Made by a program: the position numbers and the translations under genes. The notes beneath the pieces are model-generated. The model did no database searches and was not told the DNA's origin. It saw only the letters and a list, made by a program, of their open reading frames with translations. Positions 38,116 through 46,845 of a stretch of 64,000 nucleotides of DNA are shown here, piece by piece; the stretch's first letter is position 1; each line of letters opens with the position of its first letter. Origin of the DNA: Ruegeria sp. A3M17. GTDB taxonomy: Bacteria > Pseudomonadota > Alphaproteobacteria > Rhodobacterales > Rhodobacteraceae. Location: positions 1-64,000 of the forward strand of contig NZ_QOCF01000023.1 of the NCBI RefSeq assembly GCF_003318255.1. The letters run 5' to 3'.

Positions 38116-38483
38116 ATGCCGTGTGCAAATGCCCTGCTAGACACGGAAATCGAGTTTCCCGACGGGTCCTTGGCATTCGCGAAACTGTAGCCATCCGCCT
38201 TGTGGATCGAACCGAATTTCAGCCCGTGCTGCGCGGCTTGTCTGCAAAACTCGGCAACGTCCACGACATCAAAAACGATTTTGACCGCTGCTTGCCCCTG
38301 ACGGGCGGCCTTGCTGGCCGGGTGCAACAACAGGCGCAACCCGTCTTCGACAGGGACAAGCTCAACAATCCGGTCCCCTTCCAGTTGGCGCACTGCATAT
38401 CCAAAATGTGCCTCATAGAAACGCACCATCTTCTCGATATCCTTGGTGTACAGGATCAATCGTGTGACAGGTGCCGAGATCAT
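38112..38483 (-). CDS. VOC-superfamily (glyoxalase/dioxygenase fold) protein
   Basis: The 123-residue protein has two beta-alpha-beta-beta-beta units of the vicinal oxygen chelate fold (RLILYTKDIEKMVRFYEAHFG, then VKIVFDVVDVAEFC and the C-terminal DPSGNSISVSS). Such proteins use a metal for isomerisation, dioxygenation or antibiotic binding, and the specific reaction cannot be inferred. Its start overlaps the crotonase stop in an ATGA arrangement (38480-38483), so the two genes are co-translated. Confidence 0.85.
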   Translation of the reverse strand: MISAPVTRLILYTKDIEKMVRFYEAHFGYAVRQLEGDRIVELVPVEDGLRLLLHPASKAARQGQAAVKIVFDVVDVAEFCRQAAQHGLKFGSIHKADGYSFANAKDPSGNSISVSSRAFAHGI

Positions 38484-39262
38484 TTGAACTCTGGCTTGCG
38501 ACCTTGCAAATTCGCCGCAATGACCTCCATCTGGTCGGGTTTGCCAATCAGTTCGGCTTGCTCTGCGGATTCCTCCAGCAGCACATCAGTGCGCGGCTTG
38601 GCTTCGGCGAACTCAATCAGGCGTTTGGCCGCCCGGATAGCCGAAGGGCTTTGGCCAGCGATGTCTTCGGCCAAGGCCAATGCCTCGGTCAGCGGGTCGT
38701 CCGACAGCTTGGTGACCAACCCCCAGTCCGCAGCTTGCACAGCACCGATCGGGCGGGCGGAATACGTCAACAGGCGTAAGACGTCCGACCGGACCAGCTT
38801 GGGCAGCAGAACCATCCCGCCCATGTCGGGGATCAGGCCCCACTTCATCTCCATCACGGCGAGTTTAGCCTCGGGATGTGCTATCCGGATGTCAGCGCCC
38901 AGCGCAAGTTGCAGACCGCCGCCATAGGCAGCCCCCTGAATGGCACAAATGACGGGAACGGGTACGCGCTGCCAAACCAAGGCAACCTCCTGCACCTCAT
39001 TGGCGTCTTTGTGGCTGCGGGCCATCAACCATTCGGTCGGGTCCGTTTGCGCCATGCTCGCAAAGCTGGCCATGTCCAGTCCCGCGCAAAAGCTTTTGCC
39101 TTCACCTGACAGCACTACCGCGCGCGCATCCGAAGCTGCCACCTCCTGCCCCGCAGAAATGATGACCTTTATCATCGCATCATCCAGAGCATTCATCTTA
39201 TCGCCACGCGTCAGAGTTACGTGCGCGATGTGATTTTTGTATTCGACGGATACGCGTGACAT
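38480..39262 (-). CDS. Enoyl-CoA hydratase/isomerase (crotonase) family protein
   Basis: This 260-residue cytoplasmic crotonase acts on CoA thioesters. The oxyanion-hole strands are visible as SFCAGLDMASF and QGAAYGGGLQLALGADIRIA. The glutamate at the second catalytic position of classical hydratases is not obvious (IPDMGG replaces the E-rich stretch), so it may act as an isomerase or another crotonase rather than a hydratase. The start MSRVSVEYKN is chosen over a longer reading. It is followed directly by the VOC gene. Confidence 0.88.
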   Translation of the reverse strand: MSRVSVEYKNHIAHVTLTRGDKMNALDDAMIKVIISAGQEVAASDARAVVLSGEGKSFCAGLDMASFASMAQTDPTEWLMARSHKDANEVQEVALVWQRVPVPVICAIQGAAYGGGLQLALGADIRIAHPEAKLAVMEMKWGLIPDMGGMVLLPKLVRSDVLRLLTYSARPIGAVQAADWGLVTKLSDDPLTEALALAEDIAGQSPSAIRAAKRLIEFAEAKPRTDVLLEESAEQAELIGKPDQMEVIAANLQGRKPEFK

Positions 39263-39327
39263 CTCAGGCCTCTCAATTCCGGTTAGGGGTACAATGCCCC
39301 GATGGATCAGGCAGTTCCACCTCAACG

Positions 39328-40398
39328 TTAGGGCAGATTTGACGCAGGCATGCGCCCGAACCAAGGCGAATCCAATGTCATGACGTAGAAATGTCCCCCG
39401 ACCACCTTGCCACCCGTGGTTATGCCCAGCCGACCGCCGGGGTCTTGCAAGGTCTGCAGGATGTTCCCGTCGCCATCAAATTGCACCATCATTCCGCGAT
39501 TGATCGGCGCAGGCCGCACCATCGGTCCCAGCCGCCAGATCATCTTTCGCAGGAAAGGGTATGGCATCAGCGCCTCACTTGGCACACGCGGGCTGGCAAA
39601 AGCCATCCAAAAGGTGCCATCGCCCTGTGCCTCGATGTTATCGGGATAGCCGGGTAAATTGTCCATCAGCACCTCTTTCTGCCCTGCCTTCGGGCCTGTT
39701 AGCCAAAGCTTGTGCACCCGTGCACGTCCGGTCTCGGCGATCAGCAGAAAATCCTCATCCGGCGACAACGCGACGCCGTTCGTATAGACAAAACCTTCGG
39801 CCAGTTTCTCGGTCGTGCCATCGGTCGCGTGGCGGGCAACATAACCGGTGTCCGATTGCTCCCAGATGGTCAGAACCGAGGTCGGTTTGGTCCCGCCCAT
39901 CGTTTCGGGATCGAACCGATCGGACGAGTTTGAGAAATAGATCGTTCCATCCTTCGCCACGTCCAATTGATTTGCATAGATCACCGGCGCGCCATTTATC
40001 TCGGACACGACAGGCTGCAGCTTACCAGGGCCGGTCCATCGCATGATGCCTCGAAAACTGTCGGCGATATAAAGCGCCCCATCCGGACCGACCGTCAGCC
40101 CCAAGGGCCGACCGCCGAGATCGTCTACTTTTACCGTGACCTCCCCGTCTATCCGGTACAGAGCCCCGGATAAGCTGGTCGTGTACACGGACCCGTCGGG
40201 CATGACGGCAATGTCTTCGGGGCCTTTCTCACTGTCAGGCAACGAGATCAGCTCCAGCTGGTCCAACGCATTGTTCTCCGCAAAGTCACCAGTGAAACCC
40301 GGTGCTTCGGGTGGGGTCCATGCCACCGGTTGAACCGGGACCGGCCAGAAAACCAGGTAAGCGAGACCGACAATCAATAGGCCCAAAACAATGCGCAT
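39328..40398 (-). CDS. SMP-30/strictosidine-synthase-like beta-propeller protein
   Basis: The 356-residue protein has an N-terminal membrane anchor or signal (MRIVLGLLIVGLAYLVFWPV) and a six-bladed propeller with blade motifs such as GPEDIAVMPDGSVYTT, GLTVGPDGALYIAD and YTNGVALSPDEDFLLIAE. The family includes lactonases and strictosidine-synthase-like proteins. Here the propeller probably faces the periplasm. It is divergent from the aminotransferase gene by 95 bp. The substrate is unknown. Confidence 0.88.
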   Translation of the reverse strand: MRIVLGLLIVGLAYLVFWPVPVQPVAWTPPEAPGFTGDFAENNALDQLELISLPDSEKGPEDIAVMPDGSVYTTSLSGALYRIDGEVTVKVDDLGGRPLGLTVGPDGALYIADSFRGIMRWTGPGKLQPVVSEINGAPVIYANQLDVAKDGTIYFSNSSDRFDPETMGGTKPTSVLTIWEQSDTGYVARHATDGTTEKLAEGFVYTNGVALSPDEDFLLIAETGRARVHKLWLTGPKAGQKEVLMDNLPGYPDNIEAQGDGTFWMAFASPRVPSEALMPYPFLRKMIWRLGPMVRPAPINRGMMVQFDGDGNILQTLQDPGGRLGITTGGKVVGGHFYVMTLDSPWFGRMPASNLP

Positions 40399-40493
40399 GC
40401 GCGCTCCTCCCTTTTTTCTTTACGCGAACAATGCGGAGCGGCATCCTGCAACGCAAGCTTGCCTGTCGTATGACCTTACGTTTATCTGCCCCC

Positions 40494-41594
40494 ATGACAG
40501 AACCACGCTACACCCCGCTTGCCCAATCCCTGCCTGCAACCGTGCCTTTTGTCGGCCCCGAAACGCAGGAGCGCCAGCGCGGCGCGCCATTTGTGGCGCG
40601 GTTGGGCGCAAATGAAAGCGTGTTTGGACCCTCACCGCGCGCCATCGCGGTAATGGCAGATACGGGGATTTGGATGTATGGCGATCCGGAAAACCACGAT
40701 CTGCGCGCTGCATTGGCAGAGCATCATGAGGTGAAGCTGGAAAACATCGTAGTTGGCGAAGGCATCGACGGGCTGTTGGGTTACCTGGTGCGGCTACTGG
40801 TCGGATCCGGAGACGCGGTTGTCACCTCAGATGGGGCATACCCGACTTTCAACTACCATGTGGCGGGGTTCGGCGGAACGCTCCACAAGGTACCGTATCG
40901 CGACGACCATGAGGACCCGGCGGCGCTGTTTGCCAAGGCAGGTGAGATGGACGCCAAGCTGGTTTATCTGGCCAACCCTGACAACCCGATGGGCAGTTGG
41001 AATTCCGGTGCGGATATCGTGGCTGCGTTGGACGATCTACCCGACGGGTGCTTGCTTGTATTGGACGAGGCCTATGTGGAATGTGCGCCTGAAGGCACCG
41101 CCGCCCAAGTGGCAGCAGACGATCCTCGGGTGATCCGGATGCGGACTTTTTCCAAGGTGTACGGCATGGCGGGCGCGCGGGTTGGCTATGCCATCGGCGC
41201 ACCCGGCCTGATTTCAGCCTTCAACAAGGTGCGCAACCATTTTGGGATGAACCGAGCTGCACAAGCCGGTGCGCTGGCTGCATTAAAGGATTCTGATTGG
41301 CTGGATCACATTCAGGCCAGAATTGCCGAAGCACGCGACCGGATCGGCCGGATTGCCCGAGAGAACGGGTTGATGCCCCTGCCCTCTGCCACCAATTTCG
41401 TAGCCATTGATTGCGGGCAGGATGGGACCTTTGCCAAGGCGGTTCTGGACTCGTTGGTTGCGCAGGGCATTTTCGTGCGTATGCCCTTTGCCGCCCCGCA
41501 AAATCGGTGCATCCGCGTCAGCTGCGGTGAAGCAGCTGATTTGGATGCCTTTGCCGCTGCGTTGCCAAATGCGCTTGCCGAGGCGCGGCGTTAG
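40494..41594 (+). CDS. PLP-dependent aminotransferase, histidinol-phosphate aminotransferase-like
   Basis: This 366-residue class I/II aminotransferase has ANESVFGPSP near the N-terminus, the PLP-binding LDEAY (190-194) and the Schiff-base lysine Lys221 in RTFSKVYGMAG. The overall layout is closest to HisC, but no other his genes are near, so it may act on aromatic or other amino acids. ATG 40494 is used; an ATG at 40470 would add eight residues. Its stop overlaps the stop of the convergent class V aminotransferase by 4 nt. Confidence 0.88.
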   Translation: MTEPRYTPLAQSLPATVPFVGPETQERQRGAPFVARLGANESVFGPSPRAIAVMADTGIWMYGDPENHDLRAALAEHHEVKLENIVVGEGIDGLLGYLVRLLVGSGDAVVTSDGAYPTFNYHVAGFGGTLHKVPYRDDHEDPAALFAKAGEMDAKLVYLANPDNPMGSWNSGADIVAALDDLPDGCLLVLDEAYVECAPEGTAAQVAADDPRVIRMRTFSKVYGMAGARVGYAIGAPGLISAFNKVRNHFGMNRAAQAGALAALKDSDWLDHIQARIAEARDRIGRIARENGLMPLPSATNFVAIDCGQDGTFAKAVLDSLVAQGIFVRMPFAAPQNRCIRVSCGEAADLDAFAAALPNALAEARR

Positions 41595-42787
41595 GCCGTA
41601 GACGCAAGCACCGCAGCCGCAGCTTCTAACGCGCCTTTACCGCGAGGGATATCTAGTCCGGCCATGGCTGTTTCCACGCCGCCCAACATCGCCATGACCA
41701 TCTGGCCGTTGACGTGACCCATGTGGCCAAGGCGGAAGCATCCGTCCCAGTCGTCCATCCCCAGACCAATACCAAGGGTCAACCCCAGTTGGTTTTCAGT
41801 GAACTTGCGCAATGGCGTGCCGCGTCCCTCGGTCAGTCGCAAGGCGGTGACAGCGTGGCTGCGATGTTGACGATCCGCAACATTCAGATGCAACGCGTCA
41901 CCTTGCGCCCAGGTTTCACATGCTTCCCAGATGGCCGTGGCTAGCCTCTCGTGCCGCGCCCAAACCTGTTCCATCCCCTCGGCATGGATCATGTCTAAGG
42001 CTGCGCGCAAACCGTAGAGGTGATGGGTCGGTGCGGTGCCGTTGAAATACTGATAGAACAGCTCGGGGTTGGATCGTGGCTGCCAGTCCCAATACTGCGA
42101 AACACGTGGCATAGCGGCCCGTTTGGCCTGTGCTTTGTCATTGAAAAACACGAACCCTGTTCCTGCGGGTGTCATCAGCCCCTTTTGGCAAGCCGTAACC
42201 GTAACATCGACGCCCCAGGCATCCATTTCGAACCGGTCACACCCCATCGAGGCAATGCAATCCGCCATCAAAAGCGCCGGGTGCCCCAGATCGTCCAACA
42301 AGGCGCGTAGAGCTGGAATGTCGTTCCGGATTGAACTTGAGGTATCCACATGAACGGCCAGTACCGCCTTGATCTTGTGGGCCTTGTCGCCACGCAACGC
42401 CTCGGCAATACGGTCGAAATCCCATGCCGAGGACGGGCCGAAGTCGATCAATTGAACCTTGGCGCCGATACCCTCGGCCATCTCGGCCCAGCCATGGGTA
42501 AATCGGCCAGATGCGGGGGCTAGAACCGTTTCACCGGGTGCGATGACGTTGGACAGCGCGGCTTCCCACGTTCCATGGCCGTTAGAGATATAGATAGCAA
42601 CATTATGCTCGGTCCGCGCCACGCGACACAGATCGTTGGTCAGCGACGGCATCATCTCGATCAGCTCGCCCTCGTAGATATTCGGTGACGGGCGGTGCAT
42701 GGCTTGCAACACCGCGTCTGGAATGACCGAAGGTCCTGGAATCGCCAGATATTCGCGCCCTTGCGCCAGGGAAATGGAGTTTGTCAT
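41591..42787 (-). CDS. Class V aminotransferase, alanine/serine-glyoxylate aminotransferase-like
   Basis: The 398 residues have the PLP-enzyme order of the serine/alanine-glyoxylate aminotransferase group: PGPSVIP near the N-terminus, SNGHGTWEAAL (68-78), ADCIASMG and the PLP lysine Lys202 in ACQKGLMTPAG. In related bacteria such enzymes pass amino groups to glyoxylate in one-carbon metabolism. No other serine-cycle gene is adjacent. The eda gene follows in the same direction, 51 bp after its start codon is counted from the left, but is not obviously linked. Confidence 0.87.
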   Translation of the reverse strand: MTNSISLAQGREYLAIPGPSVIPDAVLQAMHRPSPNIYEGELIEMMPSLTNDLCRVARTEHNVAIYISNGHGTWEAALSNVIAPGETVLAPASGRFTHGWAEMAEGIGAKVQLIDFGPSSAWDFDRIAEALRGDKAHKIKAVLAVHVDTSSSIRNDIPALRALLDDLGHPALLMADCIASMGCDRFEMDAWGVDVTVTACQKGLMTPAGTGFVFFNDKAQAKRAAMPRVSQYWDWQPRSNPELFYQYFNGTAPTHHLYGLRAALDMIHAEGMEQVWARHERLATAIWEACETWAQGDALHLNVADRQHRSHAVTALRLTEGRGTPLRKFTENQLGLTLGIGLGMDDWDGCFRLGHMGHVNGQMVMAMLGGVETAMAGLDIPRGKGALEAAAAVLASTA

Positions 42788-42838
42788 GGGATCAACCTGT
42801 ATGAATTGACGCCCACCCTAGCGCAGCTTTAAGCGGCG

Positions 42839-43471
42839 TCAATCCATCAGCTTGGAGGCCGCGCGCGCAAGGTTTTCGATACCGGCCCAATCCCCATCAA
42901 TGACCATTTTTTTCGGCGCAACCCAGCTTCCGCCCGCGCAAACCACATTGGACAAGGACAAGTAGTCTTTTGCATTTTCGGGGGACACACCACCGGTCGG
43001 GCAAAACTTGATTTGCGGCAACGGCGCGCCGATCGCCTTCAACGCCGGTGCACCACCCGATGCCTCGGCCGGGAAGAACTTGAGCATGTCATAGCCCTTT
43101 TCCAAAAGACGCATCGCCTCGCTGGCCGTAGCGGCACCTGGCAACAAGGGCAGACCCTCGGCCTCGCAGGCCGCGATCAACTCGTCGGTGGCACCGGGCG
43201 AGACGCCAAATTGCGCGCCTGCTTCTTTCGCGGCGCGCACATCTTCGGGCGTGACCAAAGTTCCTGCGCCGACGACGCCGCCCGGCACGTCTGCCATCGC
43301 GCGGATCGCATCCAGCGCGGCGGGGGTGCGCAGAGTCACCTCAAGCGCGGGCAGGCCACCTGCGACAAGCGCCTCGGCCAATGGGCGCGCCTGAGCCGCG
43401 TCATCGACGACAAGGACAGGAACAATGGGCGCAAGTGCGCAGATTTCACGCGTGCGTTGGGTTTTGGACAT
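42839..43471 (-). CDS. eda: 2-dehydro-3-deoxy-phosphogluconate (KDPG) aldolase
   Basis: Eda splits KDPG to pyruvate and glyceraldehyde 3-phosphate, the last step of the Entner-Doudoroff pathway. In 210 residues the Schiff-base lysine is Lys131 (LKFFPAE) and the catalytic glutamate is Glu44 (LEVTLRT). FCPTGGVSPENA forms the phosphate site. The start lies 3 nt after the edd stop, making a tight operon zwf-edd-eda. Confidence 0.96.
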   Translation of the reverse strand: MSKTQRTREICALAPIVPVLVVDDAAQARPLAEALVAGGLPALEVTLRTPAALDAIRAMADVPGGVVGAGTLVTPEDVRAAKEAGAQFGVSPGATDELIAACEAEGLPLLPGAATASEAMRLLEKGYDMLKFFPAEASGGAPALKAIGAPLPQIKFCPTGGVSPENAKDYLSLSNVVCAGGSWVAPKKMVIDGDWAGIENLARAASKLMD

Positions 43472-43474
43472 GGG

Positions 43475-45280
43475 TCAAGCTCCGAAAATACTGGCGCCGG
43501 TGTCTGCTGATCCGACATTTTGGCGGAAGGTAGCGAAAAGGTCGCGCCCCACGCCATGTTGGTTGGCCGAGAGGTCGGCGGTGGCAGGCGCACGGTCCAG
43601 AACCCCGGGGGTCAAAATCTCCAACTCACCCTTCACCGCATCGACGCGCAAGATGTCGCCATCCTGCATGTAAGCGATCGGCCCGCCATCCAGCGCCTCG
43701 GGGCAGACATGGATCGCCGCGGGGACTTTGCCGGACGCGCCGGACATACGACCATCGGTTACAAGCGCTACCTTTTGCCCACGGCCCTGCAAGATCGACA
43801 GGATCGGCGTCAGCGAGTGTAGCTCGGGCATGCCATTTGCTTTGGGTCCCTGGAACCGGACAACAACGATGACGTCTCCAGTGAACTCTCCGGCCTTGAA
43901 CGCGGCTTTTGCTTCGCCCTGATCATGGAACACGCGTACAGGCGCTTCGACAACCTGATGTTCCGGGGCGACGGCCGAAACCTTCATCACGCCGGTGCCC
44001 AAATTGCCAGTCAGGCGCGACAACCCACCAGTGGGTTGGAACGGGTCTTTCGCCGGGCGGACGATTTTTTCGTTCAGGCTGTGGCCAGCCCCGTCTTCCC
44101 AAACCAGCTCACCGTTCTTCAGCTTCGGTTCTTTGGTGTAATTCTGCAGACCCTGCCCCGCGACGGTCAGAGTGTCAGGGTGCAGCAGCCCGTCTTCCAG
44201 AAGCGTTCCAATGCAGTACCCAAGACCACCCGCTGCATGGAAGTGGTTCACGTCTGCCAGACCGTTCGGATAAACCCGCGCAACCAGAGGAACCACGGCG
44301 GATATGTCAGAAAAATCCTGCCAATCCAGTATGATACCACCTGCGCGCGCCATTGCGATCAGATGGATTAGCAGGTTGGTCGACCCACCCGTGGCCATCA
44401 GACCCACGATGCCGTTCACAAACGCCCGCTCATCCAAAACCTGATAGGCCGGCGTGTAGTGATTGCCCAGCGCGCTCAGCGACAGGGCGCGGCGCGCGCC
44501 TTCCTCGGTCAGCGCGTCACGCAAGGGCGTGTTGGGGTTTACAAAGCTTGACCCTGGCAGGTGCAGACCCATGAACTCCATCAGCATCTGATTGGTGTTC
44601 GCGGTACCATAGAAAGTGCAGGTGCCCGGTCCGTGATAGGCGGCCATTTCAGCGGCCATAAGCTCTTCGCGGCCGATCTCTCCGGCGGCGAATTTCTGGC
44701 GAATCTTGGCCTTTTCATCGTTGGGCAGACCACTGGTCATCGGCCCGGCCGGCAGAAAGACAGCGGGCAGATGACCGAACGCCTGTGCACCGATAATCAA
44801 ACCGGGGACGATCTTGTCACAGACGCCCAAGAAAACGGCGGCATCGTAGGTGTTGTGGCTCAGCGCCACTCCGGTCGCCAGGGCAATCACGTCACGCGAA
44901 AACAGAGACAACTCCATCCCCGCCTCACCTTGGGTGACCCCGTCACACATGGCTGGCACGCCACCCGCAACTTGTGCAGTGCCACCTGCGGCTCGGATCG
45001 CATCGCGGATCAGGCCGGGATAACGCTCGAACGGCTGGTGGGCGGAAAGCATGTCGTTATAAGCGGTGACGATGCCCAGATTACCGGCCGTATCAGTGGC
45101 CATCGCTTGCTGATCCTCACCCGCGCCGGCATAGGCGTGGGCTTGACCGCTGCAAGACAAATGCGCGCGCGCAGGTCCCTTGGATCGGGCATGTTCCATA
45201 CGCTCAATATGCGGGCCGCGCAGTTCGGCGCTGCGGTCGATGATGCGTTGAGTGACGTCGGTGATGACTGAATGTACCAT
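43475..45280 (-). CDS. edd: 6-phosphogluconate dehydratase
   Basis: Edd dehydrates 6-phosphogluconate to KDPG with a [4Fe-4S] cluster. The 601 residues include [13 protein letters not shown] (107-119) and GVCDKIVPG (152-160, Cys154), the IlvD/Edd signature cysteines, and [17 protein letters not shown] near the C-terminus. The gene lies 2 nt after the zwf stop and 3 nt before eda. Confidence 0.97.
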   Translation of the reverse strand: MVHSVITDVTQRIIDRSAELRGPHIERMEHARSKGPARAHLSCSGQAHAYAGAGEDQQAMATDTAGNLGIVTAYNDMLSAHQPFERYPGLIRDAIRAAGGTAQVAGGVPAMCDGVTQGEAGMELSLFSRDVIALATGVALSHNTYDAAVFLGVCDKIVPGLIIGAQAFGHLPAVFLPAGPMTSGLPNDEKAKIRQKFAAGEIGREELMAAEMAAYHGPGTCTFYGTANTNQMLMEFMGLHLPGSSFVNPNTPLRDALTEEGARRALSLSALGNHYTPAYQVLDERAFVNGIVGLMATGGSTNLLIHLIAMARAGGIILDWQDFSDISAVVPLVARVYPNGLADVNHFHAAGGLGYCIGTLLEDGLLHPDTLTVAGQGLQNYTKEPKLKNGELVWEDGAGHSLNEKIVRPAKDPFQPTGGLSRLTGNLGTGVMKVSAVAPEHQVVEAPVRVFHDQGEAKAAFKAGEFTGDVIVVVRFQGPKANGMPELHSLTPILSILQGRGQKVALVTDGRMSGASGKVPAAIHVCPEALDGGPIAYMQDGDILRVDAVKGELEILTPGVLDRAPATADLSANQHGVGRDLFATFRQNVGSADTGASIFGA

Positions 45281-45282
45281 GA

Positions 45283-46728
45283 TTACCCTCCGATCTGACG
45301 CCAGCGGCGCCCATCGCGATGCATCAGCATCAGTGCTTCTTCTGGGCCGGAACTGCCCTGATCATATTTCGCGGGGCGATCTCCACGCTCTTCCCAACTG
45401 TGAATAATGGGATCAACCCAGGCCCAGGCGGCTTCGGCTTCGTCGCCGCGCATGAAAAGGGTTTGGTCGCCGCGAATGACATCCATTACCAGACGTTCAT
45501 AGGCGTCCGGCGATTGTGCCTCGTCCCCAAGCGCCTCGGCAAAACTCATATCCAGCGCAACATCTGACAGGCGGAACCCGCCCTGCCCCGGTTCTTTGAT
45601 CGTTGTACGCAGGGTAATACCTTCGTCTGGCTGCAGGCGGATCACCAGCACGTTGCCGTGCAGCGGGCCGACATTGGGGAAGATCGTATGCGGTGGATCC
45701 CGGAAAAACACCGCGATTTCGGATTCCCGCGCCCGCAGGCGTTTGCCTGTTCGCAGATAGAACGGCACACCCGCCCAGCGCCAATTGCCGATATGGGCCT
45801 TAAGAGCGATGTAGCTTTCGGTGCGGCTCGCGGGGTTTCCCACATGATCCAAGTAACCGTCGCCGCCCTTGCTCGAACGATATTGACCGCGTGCGATGTC
45901 AGACGGCGCAACGGGCTCCAGTGCCTCGATCACCTTGACCTTCTCGTCACGCACGGCGTTGGGCGAAAATTTGGACGGAGGTTCCATCGCAGTCAGACAC
46001 AGAAGCTGAACAAGGTGGTTCTGCACCATGTCCCGCATTGCACCGGACTGATCGTAATAGGCTCCGCGCCCTTCGACGCCAACAGTCTCGGCCACGGTGA
46101 TCTGAACATGATCGACATGTGTCGCGTTCCAGAGAGGTTCGAACAGGGAATTGGCAAAACGCAGCGCCATCAAGTTCTGCACCGTTTCCTTTCCCAAATA
46201 GTGGTCGATCCTATATATCTGATGCTCTTCAAAGCAGGCTCGCAGCCCGGAATTCAGCGCCTTGGCCGAGGCGAGGTCGTGGCCAAAGGGTTTTTCGACC
46301 ACGATACGGCTGTCGGGCGTTGCCATGCCATAATCGCTCAGCCGTTTTGCGATACCCGAGAAAAGGCTGGGGCCAACTGACAGGTAGAAAGCGCGTACAA
46401 CGTCAGGACGCAAGGTATTGGCAAGCTCATTCCAGCCGGAGTCTCCCAGTGCGTCAACGGGAACATACTCAACATGGCTTAGAAACTGATCCAGAACCTC
46501 CTTTTTGAACGCAGGGGCAAATTCTTTCATCGAGGCGCGTATTTGGTCCCGGAACCCGTCGCTGTCCATGTCGGACCGCGCCGTGCCGATGATCTTTGCG
46601 CCTTCGGGCATCTGGCCAACTTCGAACCGATGATAGAGCCCGGGTAAGATCTTGCGCTGCGCCAGATCACCGGTCGCGCCGAATAGCACCAGATCGAACG
46701 GGTCTACCGGGATTACGCGTGAAACCAT
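45283..46728 (-). CDS. zwf: Glucose-6-phosphate 1-dehydrogenase
   Basis: Zwf oxidises glucose 6-phosphate to 6-phosphogluconolactone with NAD(P)+, the entry to the Entner-Doudoroff and pentose phosphate routes. In 481 residues the nucleotide loop GATGDLA is at 18-24, EKPFGHD at 145-151 and the substrate-site RIDHYLGKE at 173-181. It heads the zwf-edd-eda operon. The 6-phosphogluconolactonase gene (pgl), which often follows zwf, is absent here. A LacI/GntR-type palindrome lies about 70 bp upstream. Confidence 0.97.
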   Translation of the reverse strand: MVSRVIPVDPFDLVLFGATGDLAQRKILPGLYHRFEVGQMPEGAKIIGTARSDMDSDGFRDQIRASMKEFAPAFKKEVLDQFLSHVEYVPVDALGDSGWNELANTLRPDVVRAFYLSVGPSLFSGIAKRLSDYGMATPDSRIVVEKPFGHDLASAKALNSGLRACFEEHQIYRIDHYLGKETVQNLMALRFANSLFEPLWNATHVDHVQITVAETVGVEGRGAYYDQSGAMRDMVQNHLVQLLCLTAMEPPSKFSPNAVRDEKVKVIEALEPVAPSDIARGQYRSSKGGDGYLDHVGNPASRTESYIALKAHIGNWRWAGVPFYLRTGKRLRARESEIAVFFRDPPHTIFPNVGPLHGNVLVIRLQPDEGITLRTTIKEPGQGGFRLSDVALDMSFAEALGDEAQSPDAYERLVMDVIRGDQTLFMRGDEAEAAWAWVDPIIHSWEERGDRPAKYDQGSSGPEEALMLMHRDGRRWRQIGG

Positions 46729-46797
46729 CTATGGGCTCCTTCAAATCTGCTGGCATCACTTAGGCGCAGTTATCACTGGTCCTTGTGATGCAAACAT

Positions 46798-46811
46798 TGT
46801 TACCGCTAACA
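46798..46811. promoter_or_regulatory. LacI/GntR-like operator palindrome upstream of zwf-edd-eda
   Basis: TGTTACCGCTAACA is an imperfect 14-bp palindrome (six of seven base pairs match) with the central C-G and TGTTA/TAACA arms typical of LacI-family operators such as the gluconate repressor site. It lies in the 117-bp gap before zwf, 70 nt from the start codon, where a repressor of sugar-acid catabolism would act. The regulator gene is not in the window. Confidence 0.5.
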
Positions 46812-46845
46812 TTCAGGCACTGAATAGGGAAGCGCAACTGGAAAA

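Noticed and set aside
45658-46380. 240-codon frame opposite zwf
   Set aside because: Shadow of zwf; the zwf signatures lie on the other strand here.
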